A stretch of 64,000 bases of DNA from Pseudomonas sp. MWU13-2100 (GCF_023242365.1 NZ_JALLIX010000003.1:1-64000); one strand, 5' to 3'; counted from the first letter of the stretch, positions 1 to 10,214 are shown. Notes: generated by a model not told the origin, from the sequence alone. Program-made: numbers and translations.

Positions 1-144
1 GGCCCTCAAGGCCGCCAAAAGCTTCGCGGGCAAGCTCCGCTCCCACAGGTTTGCGGGCGTATACAGGCCTCCGGTCCGACGCCGATATCGTGGGAGCCGG
101 ATTTATCCGCGAAGAGGCCTTCAAGGCCGCCAAAAGCTTCGCGG
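1..144. repeat. REP pair, GTGGGAGCGGAGCTTGCC family
   Basis: An inverted REP core (GCGGGCAAGCTCCGCTCCCAC) lies at about 27-47 and a degenerate forward copy follows at about 91-112. A 29-bp direct repeat (GGCC[CT]TCAAGGCCGCCAAAAG...) is found at 1-29 and 116-144. This is the usual layout of a Pseudomonas REP doublet. It lies downstream of the LysR gene. Confidence 0.7.
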
Positions 145-175
145 AAAATCTCCTCGATGCCGATCCCCCGGCAAT

Positions 176-1042
176 TCACCGCAACATTTCGAACAAGGCC
201 CGCACCGCCGCCGAACGAGCCCCCGCGGCCGACGGCAGCAGACCGAAGTGCCGTTTGATCGGCACCTCCAGGCGCAGCACCCGCAGGCCCTTGCGCTCGG
301 CGGGCAGGGCCAGTTCGGGGACCAGCGTCACCCCGAGGTTCTCCCGCACCAGGGTGTAGGCGCTGCTCCACTCACGGACCTCGACGCGCACGTCCTGCAG
401 CGACAGGCCGATTTCGCTGGCAATGCTCCGCGCGTTGACCGCGCAACCACCGGTTGCCAGGACAAAGGGCTCGGCCACCAACTCGGCCAGGCTCACGCAA
501 CCATCAGCCCCCCTGGCGGCCAGTCGATGCCCCATGGGGACCACCGCAACCCAGGTGTCGTGCCCCAGCTCCAGGGCGCCACTGTCGATATCAGGGTTGA
601 GCACCACGCCGACATCCACGGTGTCATTGGCAAGCATGGCCTGCACTTCATGGTCGCTGACTTCCAGCGCCACCACTTCGATACCGGGATGACGCTGGCG
701 GAACTGACGCAACAGTGGTGGCAGCAAGGTGCCCAGGATCATGGGAAAGCTCGCCAGGCGAATGCTGGCGCCGACCAGCCCCTTATCACTGTCGACCTGC
801 TGGCGGATATTCTCCAGGGCGGCGAGCATCACCCGCGCCTGGGCCAGGACCTGCAGGCCGATGGCGGTGGGCAATGACTGGCGGGCATGGCGGGTGAACA
901 GCTGGACGCCGAGGGTCTGCTCCATCGCCGCCAGCGCCTGGCTGGCCGCCGATTGGGTCATGCCGACCTGTTCAGCCGCGTGGGTCAGGGTGCCGCTATC
1001 GAGTACCGCCACCAACAGGCGCCAATGCAGCAGATTCATCAT
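176..1042 (-). CDS. LysR-family transcriptional regulator
   Basis: A 288-residue LysR-type regulator. The N-terminal winged helix-turn-helix covers about residues 5-65 (SGTLTHAAEQVGMTQSAASQ followed by LGVQLFTRHAR). A periplasmic-binding-protein-like effector domain fills residues 90-288. I chose the ATG at 1042 because the longer reading frame adds residues before the conserved LLHWRLLVAVLD start; a second ATG lies one codon downstream. It is divergent from the glutathione transferase gene across about 130 bp, the usual arrangement for a LysR regulator and its target, so control of that gene is a reasonable inference. The effector is unknown. Confidence 0.9.
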   Translation of the reverse strand: MMNLLHWRLLVAVLDSGTLTHAAEQVGMTQSAASQALAAMEQTLGVQLFTRHARQSLPTAIGLQVLAQARVMLAALENIRQQVDSDKGLVGASIRLASFPMILGTLLPPLLRQFRQRHPGIEVVALEVSDHEVQAMLANDTVDVGVVLNPDIDSGALELGHDTWVAVVPMGHRLAARGADGCVSLAELVAEPFVLATGGCAVNARSIASEIGLSLQDVRVEVREWSSAYTLVRENLGVTLVPELALPAERKGLRVLRLEVPIKRHFGLLPSAAGARSAAVRALFEMLR

Positions 1043-1170
1043 GACAGTAGCTAACCTTATGGCTGGTTTTTCAAGAATTAATTTTACCCAGGTCGGGGCG
1101 CTAGAAGACACTGCCGTTCGCCAAGGCCATCAAGGCTCAAAACGGTTCTTACCCAGGGAGTCTCATTGTC

Positions 1171-1776
1171 ATGAAGCTGTACTACGTCCCAAACACCTGC
1201 TCGCTGTCACCGCATATCGTCCTGCGTGAGCTGGGCCTGCCCTTCGAACTGGTGCGGGTCGACAACCAGAGCAAAATCACCGAGCACGGTGAGGACTTTC
1301 TCAAGATCAATCCCAAGGGTTATGTGGCGGCGCTGCAGCTGGACGACGGCCGGGTGCTCACCGAAGGCACCGCCATCGTCCAGTTTCTCGCCGATCTCAA
1401 ACCCGAGGCCGGGCTGGCGCCGGCCAATGGCAGTTGGGAGCGCTCGCGCCTGCAGGAGATGCTGAATTTCATTTCCGGCGAAGTGCATGGCGGGATGGGG
1501 CCACTGTTCAACAGTGCGATCCCGGATGAGGTGAAGGCGATTTTCCGGGAAAAGCTGTACAAGCGTTTCGCCCTGCTAAGCAACACCCTGGAACAGCAGG
1601 ACTATCTGCTCGGCGAACACTTCAGCGTGGCCGATGCCTACCTGTTCACCGTGCTGCGCTGGACGGCCTTCCTTGGCCTGGACCTGGGGCCATGGCCGGC
1701 GCTGCAACGGTTCATGGCACGGATCGATCAGCGTCCGGCGGTGATTGCCGCGCTGGCGGCGGAACTGACCGCCTGA
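1171..1776 (+). CDS. Beta-class glutathione S-transferase
   Basis: A 201-residue cytosolic transferase that would conjugate glutathione to electrophiles. The N-terminal thioredoxin-like domain starts MKLYYVPNTCSLSPH and carries Cys10, the hallmark glutathione-contacting residue of bacterial beta-class enzymes. The NPKGYVAAL and LTEGTAIVQFLAD segments are the cis-Pro loop and glutathione site. The C-terminal helical domain holds the GEHFSVADAYLFTVLRW motif. The sequence is close in pattern to E. coli GstA. A GGGAG ribosome site lies about 11 bases before the ATG. It is divergent from the LysR gene and probably controlled by it. Confidence 0.92.
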   Translation: MKLYYVPNTCSLSPHIVLRELGLPFELVRVDNQSKITEHGEDFLKINPKGYVAALQLDDGRVLTEGTAIVQFLADLKPEAGLAPANGSWERSRLQEMLNFISGEVHGGMGPLFNSAIPDEVKAIFREKLYKRFALLSNTLEQQDYLLGEHFSVADAYLFTVLRWTAFLGLDLGPWPALQRFMARIDQRPAVIAALAAELTA

Positions 1777-1812
1777 GGATCAGGTCCCGATAACAACCCG
1801 GGACCGTCTTGT

Positions 1813-2040
1813 TCATACGCTGCACAGCACACTCCAGGGCTGAGTGGTTCGGCCAGCCCGCTGACTGAAGGAGCGGCTTTCCGGCCCCCCGGCAAACTCA
1901 GGGGCCGGCCAACGGTACGGCGACCCCACTCGATAGCCACCGATCAGCAATAGCCAGCTCGGCCATTCGGTACGACCGGTGAAGCTTTGCTGCAGGTGCA
2001 GGATTTCTTCGCGTTGGGCAACATCGAGATAGTTGGGCAT
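1813..2040 (-). pseudogene. Possible fatty-acid desaturase remnant (N-terminal fragment)
   Basis: A 75-codon frame begins MPNYLDVAQREEILHLQQ and continues with TGRTEWPSWLLLIGGY, which resembles the N-terminus of Pseudomonas membrane fatty-acid desaturases as I remember them. After about residue 36 the likeness stops, and none of the three His boxes (HxxxH, HxxHH, HxxHH) is present. The rest of the frame is low-complexity and Arg/Ser/Pro rich, as in a shifted frame. I therefore read it as a truncated, decayed gene. An unrelated small ORF cannot be excluded, and the upstream ribosome site is weak. Confidence 0.35.
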
Positions 2041-2148
2041 CGTTCGGCTTCACACAGGTTCAGCCGACGGATAAACCTCGGCTTTATCCCCTGCTGTGGA
2101 TTACCGACGACAAATCTTGCAGATCAATGGGTTATATCCTTAGCACCC

Positions 2149-2259
2149 TCAGTGACCGAACACATCCACCTTCTTGGCCTTCTTCGCCGCACGCTTTTCG
2201 TCGGCGCTCTTGGCGGGTTTCTTCTTGGCGGCTTTCTTTGAATCCATGCCCTTGCTCAT
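2149..2259 (-). CDS. Small lysine-rich protein (36 aa)
   Basis: A very short gene beginning ATG at 2259 and ending TGA at 2149-2151. Its product starts MSKGMDSKKAAKKKPAKS and ends AKKVDVFGH. Lys and Ala make up over half the residues, and the middle resembles the basic tails of histone-H1-like proteins. A TGGAG ribosome site stands at good distance before the ATG. The codons are typical of the host. A role in nucleic-acid binding is only suggested by composition. Its neighbours are unrelated, so it is probably a monocistronic gene. Confidence 0.6.
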   Translation of the reverse strand: MSKGMDSKKAAKKKPAKSADEKRAAKKAKKVDVFGH

Positions 2260-2357
2260 GATGCGTACTCCAGGAGGATGTAGACTCAGGTATACACCCA
2301 TCTGACCACTTCGGCTCTCTTATAATCCCGCGCCAGCCCCCTCCAGCGATGAATTCC

Positions 2358-2783
2358 ATGCCCACTCCCGACTACGCACGACTGCCGGAAACGCTGCGAC
2401 CGCTGCTGAACAAGTTCTACCGCACACACAATTCGCCCATGCGTTCGGCCAGCGACGGACAACTGTGGGTGGCCCGGCAAGGGGAGATCATCGGCGGGCT
2501 TTCGCTGACACCGGTTGCCCAGGGACATTGGCTCACCGGACTGTTCATCGCCCCGTCACGACGCAGCCAGGGCATTGCCGCGCAGTTGGTGCAACAGGCA
2601 CTCGGCAACTGCAACGGCCCGGTCTGGCTGTTCTGCCATCCCGACCTGCGCGGGTTCTATGAACGTCAGGGCTTCCACGGCGACCCGACACTGCCGCAGC
2701 CACTGGCGGAACGTCTGGCACGCTACTCACGCAGCAAACCGATGATCGCCCTGGGTATAAGGTCGACTGCGAAAAATCTGTGA
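2358..2783 (+). CDS. GNAT-family N-acetyltransferase
   Basis: A product of about 141 residues with the GNAT fold. The acetyl-CoA-binding motif A is visible as LTGLFIAPSRRSQGIAAQLV around residues 60-80 (R-x-x-Q-G-x-A form). The motif B region follows as WLFCHPDLRGFYERQGFHGD. The substrate is not predictable from sequence. An in-frame ATG three codons upstream (2349) is an alternative start; neither has a convincing ribosome site. It stands alone between the small lysine-rich gene and the exported methyltransferase-like gene. Confidence 0.85.
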   Translation: MPTPDYARLPETLRPLLNKFYRTHNSPMRSASDGQLWVARQGEIIGGLSLTPVAQGHWLTGLFIAPSRRSQGIAAQLVQQALGNCNGPVWLFCHPDLRGFYERQGFHGDPTLPQPLAERLARYSRSKPMIALGIRSTAKNL

Positions 2784-2843
2784 TGGGCGGTGCATTAGCC
2801 CCGTGCTAGCCTCGAACCCACACTCGTTTTGACCAGGATGATC

Positions 2844-3680
<837 letters not shown>

Positions 3681-3702
3681 CAACGGCTGGGCGCCTCGGC
3701 GG

Positions 3703-4242
3703 TCAGTCGTCCGCCGTCGGGTCCAGGTCGGGGAACAGCACTTCGGTGAAACCGAATTTACTGAAGTCACTGATCCGCGACGGGTATAGCCGGCCGATCA
3801 GGTGGTCGCATTCGTGTTGCACCACACGGGCGTGGAAACCTTCGGCAAAGCGCACCAGCGGCTCGCCATTGGGCGTGAAGCCTTCGTAGCGGATACGCGA
3901 GTAACGCTGCACCGCGCCACGCAGGCCCGGCACCGAGAGACAACCTTCAATGCCCTCTTCCATCTCCGGTCCCAGGGGCGTGATCAGCGGGTTGATCAGG
4001 ATGGTCTGCGGCACCGCTTCGGCCTCCGGATAGCGCTCGCTGTGCTCGAAACCGAAGATCACCAGTTGCAGGTCGACGCCGATCTGCGGCGCGGCCAGGC
4101 CGACGCCACCGACGTGCTCCATGGTCTGGAACATGTCGTCGATCAGGTCCCACAATTCCTTGCTGTTGAACAGTTCCGCCGGCACCGGCGGGGCGATGCG
4201 CAACAGGCGCTCATCGCCCATTTTCAGGATTTCACGAATCAT
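3703..4242 (-). CDS. def: Peptide deformylase
   Basis: A 179-residue metalloenzyme that removes the formyl group from the N-terminal Met of new proteins. All three signature motifs are present: GVGLAAPQ (residues 46-53), EGCLS (99-103) and the metal-binding HECDH (143-147). Cys101, His143 and His147 would bind the metal. It is probably a secondary deformylase paralogue, because Pseudomonas usually keeps one copy beside fmt and this copy is not. It follows the YihY-type gene by only 2 bp, so the two are probably co-transcribed. Confidence 0.93.
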   Translation of the reverse strand: MIREILKMGDERLLRIAPPVPAELFNSKELWDLIDDMFQTMEHVGGVGLAAPQIGVDLQLVIFGFEHSERYPEAEAVPQTILINPLITPLGPEMEEGIEGCLSVPGLRGAVQRYSRIRYEGFTPNGEPLVRFAEGFHARVVQHECDHLIGRLYPSRISDFSKFGFTEVLFPDLDPTADD

Positions 4243-4244
4243 GA

Positions 4245-5189
4245 TCAGGCTTCGTCAGTAGTCGGCTTGAGGGAGTGGTCCCGCCCCAACCCGGAGATAG
4301 GCATGGTGTCGTCATGCTCGCGGAGTCCCTTTTCGCCAGGATTCTTGCCTTCGGACGACAGATGTTCGATCACCGCATTCATTTCAGCCCCCAGCAACAG
4401 GACCGCCGCGGAAATGTAGAAGTACAGCAGCAATACGATGATCGCCCCGATACTGCCATACATTGCGTTGTAGTCGGCGAAGGTTTTCACGTAGTAGCCG
4501 AAGCCCAGGGACGCGACGATCCAGACCACCACCGCCAGCACCGAACCCGGGGTGATAAAACGAAATTTCTGCTTCACGTCGGGCATCACGTAGTACATCA
4601 GGGCCACGGCGAACATCAGCAGCAGCACCACCACCGGCCAACGCAGCCAGGTCCAGAGCGTGACGACGTACTCCTGCATGCCGATCTGTCCCGCCAGCCA
4701 GCTCATCACCTGCGGCCCGAGCACCATCAGCGCGGCGGCGGCCAGCAGCATCACGGCGATACCGACGGTGTAGAAGATCGACAGCGGGAAGCGCTTCCAG
4801 ATCGGTCGGCCCTCGACCACATCGTAGGCGGCGTTCATCGCGCTCATCATCAACCGCACGCCGGCCGAGGCGGTCCACAGGGCGATGACGATACCCACCG
4901 AGAGCAGGCCGCCCTTGGATTGCTGCAACTGATCGATCACCGGGTTGACCTGGTCCAGCGCCTGGGGCGGCAATACCAGCTCCGACTGCATGCGTAACCA
5001 GGTGAAGAAGTCCGGCAGGTGCAGGAAACCGATCAGGGCAATCAGGAACAACAGGAAGGGAAACAGCGAAAACAGCATCTGGTAGGCCAGTGCCGAGGCG
5101 TAGGTCGACATTTCGTCGGCGACGAATTCAGTGACCGTGCGCATCATCACGCGGTGCAGGGGCAGGTCGCGCAACTCAGGGAAAATCAT
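4245..5189 (-). CDS. YihY/BrkB-family inner-membrane protein
   Basis: A 314-residue polytopic membrane protein of the YihY/BrkB family (once mis-assigned as RNase BN). Six or so hydrophobic segments are visible, including [19 protein letters not shown], the [20 protein letters not shown] stretch and [20 protein letters not shown] near the end. The family hallmark [15 protein letters not shown] is near residues 30-44. I chose the ATG at 5189 because it has a strong AAGGAG site; longer starts lack it. The biochemical function is not established for the family. It forms a pair with def. Confidence 0.88.
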   Translation of the reverse strand: MIFPELRDLPLHRVMMRTVTEFVADEMSTYASALAYQMLFSLFPFLLFLIALIGFLHLPDFFTWLRMQSELVLPPQALDQVNPVIDQLQQSKGGLLSVGIVIALWTASAGVRLMMSAMNAAYDVVEGRPIWKRFPLSIFYTVGIAVMLLAAAALMVLGPQVMSWLAGQIGMQEYVVTLWTWLRWPVVVLLLMFAVALMYYVMPDVKQKFRFITPGSVLAVVVWIVASLGFGYYVKTFADYNAMYGSIGAIIVLLLYFYISAAVLLLGAEMNAVIEHLSSEGKNPGEKGLREHDDTMPISGLGRDHSLKPTTDEA

Positions 5190-5376
5190 AGCGTCTCCTT
5201 TCGCCGCAAATAGAAGTAGCGAGTCAAGGCGACTCAAAGGATGGTTCCAATACAGCTCTTTCTAACCCAAAGCAACGCGGTTGGCGACCCTCAACGCATT
5301 TCTCGATCTTAACCAGTGTAGCCGCCACGCGAAAACGGCCATCCTGGGATGGCCGCTGGGTCCGTTTCCCGAAGGG

Positions 5377-5568
5377 TCAGGCTCGATCGACGCCTTTCTT
5401 GATGGCGTCCTTGGTTTTGCCTACAGCCTTCTGGGCATCGCCCTTGAGTTCCTGGACCTTGCCTTCGGCGCGCATCTGGTTGTTGCCGGTGGCCTTGCCG
5501 ACGGCTTGCTTGATGTTACCCACTGCTTCGTTCGCCGTGCCTTTGATTTTATCGCTGGTGCTGCTCAT
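5377..5568 (-). CDS. CsbD-family stress-response protein
   Basis: A 63-residue hydrophilic helical protein beginning MSSTSDKIKGTANEAVGNIK with the repeated KGxAxxxxGxxK pattern of the CsbD/YjbJ family. Family members accumulate under general or osmotic stress, but their molecular role is unclear. A TGGAGA ribosome site precedes the ATG at 5568. It is monocistronic. Confidence 0.9.
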   Translation of the reverse strand: MSSTSDKIKGTANEAVGNIKQAVGKATGNNQMRAEGKVQELKGDAQKAVGKTKDAIKKGVDRA

Positions 5569-5777
5569 GATATTTCTCCAGGTAAGAAATGCGGGTGTCA
5601 TGTCTCGACATAAGGTTGACCCGAGGCCCGCGCGGGGAGTTTCATTTTTTTCAGTCGGTGTTTAGCCCGGCTTTTCATCGAAGAATTCAGGTTTGGCTTT
5701 ATGTTTGCCCGCCAACCCCTGAGAATGCGCGCCAGATTCAGGCTTCGGCGCTGAAGATCGATAACGGTAGGAAAGTC

Positions 5778-6158
5778 ATGAAACTCGATAAAAAGCAGGC
5801 CATCGCCCGCCGCAACCAGGAACTGGGCGGCGCGGTGCTGGGCGTCAACAACTGTCACTTCACCGAATTGAACCGCAACAAGAACATCTGGTGGTTCGAT
5901 ATCCCGGTGGCTCGTCTGGCGATCGGCCAGTACGAATGGGTGCACCTGTTGCTGCACACCCCGAGCAGCGACCAGCTGCTGCACCTGAAGGTAACCACGG
6001 CGTTCCTGCGCGAGAAGATGGAAGGCCTGGTGGTACGCAACGCCGGCAAACGCCGACCGACCCTGAGCCTGGAGCTGAGCGCCGACAAGGACTCGTTCCT
6101 CAAGGACGTGCGCCCGGCCGGCACCGGCGTGGACTTCTCACAGTTCCAGCAGCCCTGA
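5778..6158 (+). CDS. Conserved hypothetical protein (126 aa)
   Basis: A 126-residue soluble protein that starts MKLDKKQAIARRNQELGG and has no signal peptide or membrane segment. I recognise no domain. Aromatic residues cluster in the KNIWWFDIPVARL segment (about residues 35-47). The ATG at 5778 is preceded by GGTAGGAAAG. It is followed by a REP element and then the convergent fadD1 gene. Codon use is like its neighbours, which supports it as a real gene. Confidence 0.75.
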   Translation: MKLDKKQAIARRNQELGGAVLGVNNCHFTELNRNKNIWWFDIPVARLAIGQYEWVHLLLHTPSSDQLLHLKVTTAFLREKMEGLVVRNAGKRRPTLSLELSADKDSFLKDVRPAGTGVDFSQFQQP

Positions 6159-6159
6159 A

Positions 6160-6292
6160 TGTGGCGAGCGGGCTTGCCCGCGTTCGACTGCGAAGCAGTC
6201 GTAAAACCTTTGACCGCGTTCTACCTGACACCATGAGGTCACTGATTTCAGAGGCGCTTCGCGCCCCAGCGCGGGCAAGCCCGCTCGCCACA
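6160..6292. repeat. REP doublet, GTGGCGAGCGGGCTTGCC family
   Basis: A forward core at 6160-6182 (TGTGGCGAGCGGGCTTGCCC) pairs with an inverted copy at 6271-6292. The segment between holds GCGAAGCAGTCG and CGCTTCGCGCC arms, the typical interior of a Pseudomonas REP doublet. It lies between two convergent genes. Confidence 0.85.
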
Positions 6293-6372
6293 AATCTCGC
6301 TCAGACTTGAGATTGTTTTTAACTGACTGATATTCGAGCTCGCCACAGGTTCTGCGCCAATCAGACCTTTAT

Positions 6373-6409
6373 AAACGACAAAGCCCCGCATCGCGGGGCT
6401 TTGTCGTTT
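6373..6409. terminator. Bidirectional rho-independent terminator
   Basis: Perfect 17-bp arms at 6373-6389 and 6393-6409 (AAACGACAAAGCCCCGC and its complement) enclose a 3-base loop. A- and T-rich ends flank the GC stem, so it can work in both directions. It lies 8 bp past the fadD1 stop. Confidence 0.9.
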
Positions 6410-6416
6410 CAGTGGG

Positions 6417-8114
6417 TCAGGCGATTTTCTTCAGTCCCAGCTTCGCAAGCTCGCTATCGCGCAGCTCGCGACGCAGGATCTTGCCGACGTTGGTGGTCGG
6501 CAGCGCATCACGGAACTCGACGAACTTGGGCACCTTGTAGCCGGTGACATTGGCCCGCATATGCTCCATCACCTGGTCCTTGGTCAGGGTCACACCCGGC
6601 TTGGCGACGATGAAGATCTTGATGACCTCCCCGGACCTCTCGTCCGGCACGCCGATGGCCGCGCATTGCAGCACGCCCGGCAAAGTCGCCAGCACGTCTT
6701 CCAATTCGTTCGGATAGACGTTGAAGCCCGACACCAGGATCATGTCCTTCTTGCGGTCGACAATCCGCATGTAGCCGTCCGGCTGGATGACCGCGATGTC
6801 GCCGGTCTTCAACCAGCCTTCGCTGTCGAGGATCTCGTCGGTGGCGTCCTGGCGCTGCCAGTAGCCTTTCATCACCTGCGGCCCCTTGATGCACAGCTCG
6901 CCGATTTCGCCCAGTGCCTGTTCTTCCCCGGCATCGTTGATCACCTTGCACAGGGTCGAGGGCACCGGAATACCAATGGTACCGATCTGGATACTCTGGC
7001 TCGGGTTCACCGTCGCCACCGGGCTGGTTTCGGTCATGCCGTAACCTTCGCAGATCGAACAGCCGGTCACCGCCTTCCAGCGCTCGGCCGCCGCCAGTTG
7101 CAGGGCCATGCCGCCGGACAGGGTGACCTTGAGTGCGGAGAAGTCCAGCTTGCGGAAACCCTCGTTGTTGCACAGCGCCACGAACAAAGTGTTCAGGCCG
7201 ACAAAGACACTGAACTTCCACTTCGACAATTCCTTGACCATCGCCGGCAAGTCGCGCGGGTTGCTGATCAGAATGTTGTGGTTGCCGATCAGCATCATCG
7301 CCATGCAATGAAAGGTAAAGGCATAGATGTGGTACAGCGGCAGCGGGGTAATGACGATCTCGCTACCTTCATTGAGCTCCGACCCCATCAGTGCCTTGCA
7401 CTGCAGCATGTTCGCCACCAGGTTGCGATGGGTCAGCATTGCGCCCTTGGCCACGCCCGTGGTGCCGCCGGTGTATTGCAACACCGCGACGTCGCCGCTG
7501 GTCGGATTGGCTTCCTTGACCGACTGGCCACGGCCCTTGCTCAGCACGTCGTTGAACTTGACGGCCTTGGGCAGGTGATAGGCCGGAACCATCTTCTTCA
7601 CGTACTTGATGACGCTGTTGATCAGCAAGCGCTTGAGCGGCGGCAACAGGTCGGCGACTTCGGTGACGATCACATGCTTGACGCCAGTCTTGGGCACCAC
7701 GGCTTCGGCCAGGTGCGCCATGTTCGCCAGGCATACCAGGGCCTTGGCCCCGGAGTCGTTGAACTGATGTTCCATTTCCCGCGCGGTGTACAGCGGGTTG
7801 GTGTTGACCACGATCAGCCCGGCGCGAATGGCGCCGAAGACCGCGACCGGATATTGCAGCACATTGGGCAACTGCACGGCGATGCGATCGCCCGGTTGCA
7901 GGTCAGTGTGTTGTTGCAGGTAAGCGGCAAAAGCACCCGACAGTTCGTACAACTCACCGTAGGTGAGTGTCTGGCCGAGGTTGCTGAAGGCCGGCTTGCT
8001 GGCGAATCGTTGGCAAGACTGTTTCAATACCGTCTGAACATTCGGGTACTCGTCAGGATTGATATCGGCAGCAATCCCAGCCGGGTACTTATCCTTCCAA
8101 AAGTCTTCGATCAT
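6417..8114 (-). CDS. fadD1: Long-chain fatty-acid-CoA ligase FadD1
   Basis: A 565-residue acyl-CoA synthetase that activates fatty acids with ATP and CoA for beta-oxidation. The adenylate-forming P-loop YTGGTTGVAKGAM is near residues 215-227, followed by GYGMTETSP and the FACS signature region GWLKTGDIAVIQPDGYMRIVDRKKD. The C-terminal catalytic Lys lies in PTTNVGKILRREL. The start MIEDFWKDKYPAGIAADINP matches the fadD1 (PA3299-type) paralogue. A GAGGAG site precedes the ATG. It lies downstream of fadD2 in the same direction, separated by 411 bp with a REP element, so it probably has its own promoter. Confidence 0.95.
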   Translation of the reverse strand: MIEDFWKDKYPAGIAADINPDEYPNVQTVLKQSCQRFASKPAFSNLGQTLTYGELYELSGAFAAYLQQHTDLQPGDRIAVQLPNVLQYPVAVFGAIRAGLIVVNTNPLYTAREMEHQFNDSGAKALVCLANMAHLAEAVVPKTGVKHVIVTEVADLLPPLKRLLINSVIKYVKKMVPAYHLPKAVKFNDVLSKGRGQSVKEANPTSGDVAVLQYTGGTTGVAKGAMLTHRNLVANMLQCKALMGSELNEGSEIVITPLPLYHIYAFTFHCMAMMLIGNHNILISNPRDLPAMVKELSKWKFSVFVGLNTLFVALCNNEGFRKLDFSALKVTLSGGMALQLAAAERWKAVTGCSICEGYGMTETSPVATVNPSQSIQIGTIGIPVPSTLCKVINDAGEEQALGEIGELCIKGPQVMKGYWQRQDATDEILDSEGWLKTGDIAVIQPDGYMRIVDRKKDMILVSGFNVYPNELEDVLATLPGVLQCAAIGVPDERSGEVIKIFIVAKPGVTLTKDQVMEHMRANVTGYKVPKFVEFRDALPTTNVGKILRRELRDSELAKLGLKKIA

Positions 8115-8379
8115 GGAAGCCTACTCCTCAGCAACGCGAATTCAGCACCGCATTTGATGCGATTATTATTTGTCTGTGTTTTTTATGGGGTGAAACCGGC
8201 TTTAACTTACGCCGAGAAGTCACAAAGCGCGCCGAGAGTAGCAGCTTTGCCGAGGGTCGCCTAGAGCCAAACGTGGCCCTCACGGTCATAAATATGACTC
8301 AAGAAATACCAATGGTCATTTTTAGAGTAAAAATTCTATTTTTTTTATTTCTGCTCTAGATCAATGGTTTCAGGGCTAA

Positions 8380-8500
8380 AAAGCTTCGTCGGAACGCCGC
8401 CCGGACCAAGCTCCGCTCCCACAGTAGATTGGCGTCGTACTCGAAATAACGGTACGACAACATTCCACTGTGGGAGCGGAGCTTGCCCGCGAATAGGCCC
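8380..8500. repeat. REP doublet in the fadD2-fadD1 gap
   Basis: An inverted core (CAAGCTCCGCTCCCACAG) at 8407-8424 pairs with a forward core (GTGGGAGCGGAGCTTGCCC) at 8471-8489. Between them is a short inverted repeat, CGTCGTAC and GTACGACA. The rest of the 411-bp gap (8115-8380) is AT-rich before fadD1 and probably holds its promoter; no operator was recognised. Confidence 0.8.
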
Positions 8501-8525
8501 TCAATGACGCCACGCCAGGTCCGGC

Positions 8526-10214
8526 CTAGGCGATATCGCGCAGCTCCCGCCGCAGGATCTTGCCCACCGCCGTCATCGGCAACGAATCGCGCAGCACGAT
8601 GTGCTTGGGTACCTTGTAGCCGGTGAAGTTTTCCTTGCAGTAGGCCTTCAGTTCTTCAAGGCTGACCCCCGTATCCCGCGCCACCACGAACAACTTCACC
8701 GCCTCGCCGGAACGCTCGTCCGGTACGCCGATCACCGCGCAATTGGCAACCTTCGGATGGGCCATGACCACGTCCTCGATTTCATTGGGGTACACGTTGA
8801 AACCGGAGACGATGATCATGTCCTTCTTGCGGTCGACGATACGCACGAAACCGTCCGGGTCGATCACCGCGATATCGCCGGTCTTGAACCAGCCCTCAGC
8901 GTCCAGCACCTGTTCGGTGGCCTCGACCTGCTGCCAGTAACCTTTCATGACCTGCGGTCCCTTGATACACAGCTCGCCGCGCTCACCCAACGGCTGCTCG
9001 ACATCGTTGTCATCGATGACTTTCAAGGCCGTGCCAGGTACCGGCAGGCCCACCGTGCCCAACCGCCCCTTGTCGCCATAGGGGTTGGTACAGGCGATCG
9101 GCGAAGTCTCGGTCAGCCCGTAGCCTTCGGTGATGCGACAGCCAGTGAGTTTCTGCCAACGGTCGGCGGTGGCCTTGACCAGCGCGGTACCGCCGGAGTT
9201 GGTGAGCTTCAGGTTGGAAAAATCCAGGGTCTTGAAATCCGGATGCTCCATCAACGCCACAAACAGGGTGTTAAGCCCCAGCAGTGCGGAGAAACGCCAG
9301 TTCTTCAGTTCCTTGATAAAGGCACCGATGTCCCGTGGATTGCTGATCAGCACGTTGTGGTTGCCGGTGACCATCATGCACATGCAATTCGCCGTGAAGG
9401 CATAGATGTGGTACAGCGGCAGCGGCGCGATCATCACCTCCTGGCCTTCCTTGAGCAGCGGCTGGCCGTCCGGGCCGGGCTGGGACAGGCAGCCACGGGC
9501 CTGCTGCATGTTCGCCACCAGGTTGCCGTGGGTCAGCATCGCGCCCTTGGCCAGGCCGGTGGTGCCGCCGGTGTATTGCAACACCGCGATATCCTCCAGG
9601 CCAACGCTCAAGGGCCGGATGGCATGGCCGCGGCCCAGGCGCAAGGCGCCCTTGAACGAGGCCGCCTGGGGCAGGTCGTAGGTCGGCACCAGCTTCTTCA
9701 CCTTGTCCACCACCAGGTTGGTCAGCCACCCCTTGGCGGCGGGCATCAGGTCGCCCATCTTCGCTTCGATCAGGTACTCGATCTGGGTATCGGGCAGCAC
9801 TTCCTGGACCCGCTGGCCGAACAGGTTCAGGTACACCAGTGCGCGGGCGCCGGAGTCCTTGAACTGATGGCGCATCTCGCGAACGGTGTACAGCGGATTG
9901 GTGTTGACCACGATCAGCCCGGCGCGCAACGCGCCGAACACGGCAATCGGGTAATGCAGGACGTTGGGCAACTGCACCGCGATACGATCGCCCGGTTGCA
10001 GTTCGGTATGGCTTTGCAGGTAACCGGCGAAGGCCGCGCTGTAGCGCTCGAGCTCGGCGTAGGTCAGGGTCACGCCCATGTTGCTGAAAGCCGGACGGTC
10101 GGCGAACTTCTTGCAGGAGCGCTCGAACACCTCGATCACCGACTTGTAGGCGCCCAGATCGATGTCCAAGGGAACGCCGGTGGGGCGTTTGTCATTCCAG
10201 AAATCAGGTTGCAT
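8526..10214 (-). CDS. fadD2: Long-chain fatty-acid-CoA ligase FadD2
   Basis: A 562-residue paralogue of FadD1, with the same adenylate-forming layout: YTGGTTGLAKGAM, GYGLTETSP, GWFKTGDIAVIDPDG and the C-terminal PMTAVGKILRREL. The two proteins are colinear and clearly arose by tandem duplication. In P. aeruginosa the pair divides fatty-acid activation by chain length and growth condition. The start MQPDFWNDKRPTGVPLDIDL is preceded by AGAGGA. It is divergent from the hydrolase gene across 242 bp, where no clear operator was seen. Confidence 0.95.
   Translation of the reverse strand: MQPDFWNDKRPTGVPLDIDLGAYKSVIEVFERSCKKFADRPAFSNMGVTLTYAELERYSAAFAGYLQSHTELQPGDRIAVQLPNVLHYPIAVFGALRAGLIVVNTNPLYTVREMRHQFKDSGARALVYLNLFGQRVQEVLPDTQIEYLIEAKMGDLMPAAKGWLTNLVVDKVKKLVPTYDLPQAASFKGALRLGRGHAIRPLSVGLEDIAVLQYTGGTTGLAKGAMLTHGNLVANMQQARGCLSQPGPDGQPLLKEGQEVMIAPLPLYHIYAFTANCMCMMVTGNHNVLISNPRDIGAFIKELKNWRFSALLGLNTLFVALMEHPDFKTLDFSNLKLTNSGGTALVKATADRWQKLTGCRITEGYGLTETSPIACTNPYGDKGRLGTVGLPVPGTALKVIDDNDVEQPLGERGELCIKGPQVMKGYWQQVEATEQVLDAEGWFKTGDIAVIDPDGFVRIVDRKKDMIIVSGFNVYPNEIEDVVMAHPKVANCAVIGVPDERSGEAVKLFVVARDTGVSLEELKAYCKENFTGYKVPKHIVLRDSLPMTAVGKILRRELRDIA

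Noticed and set aside
8395-8492. Transposon terminal inverted repeats in the fadD gap
   Set aside because: The arms are REP cores that recur through the window, with no transposase between them.
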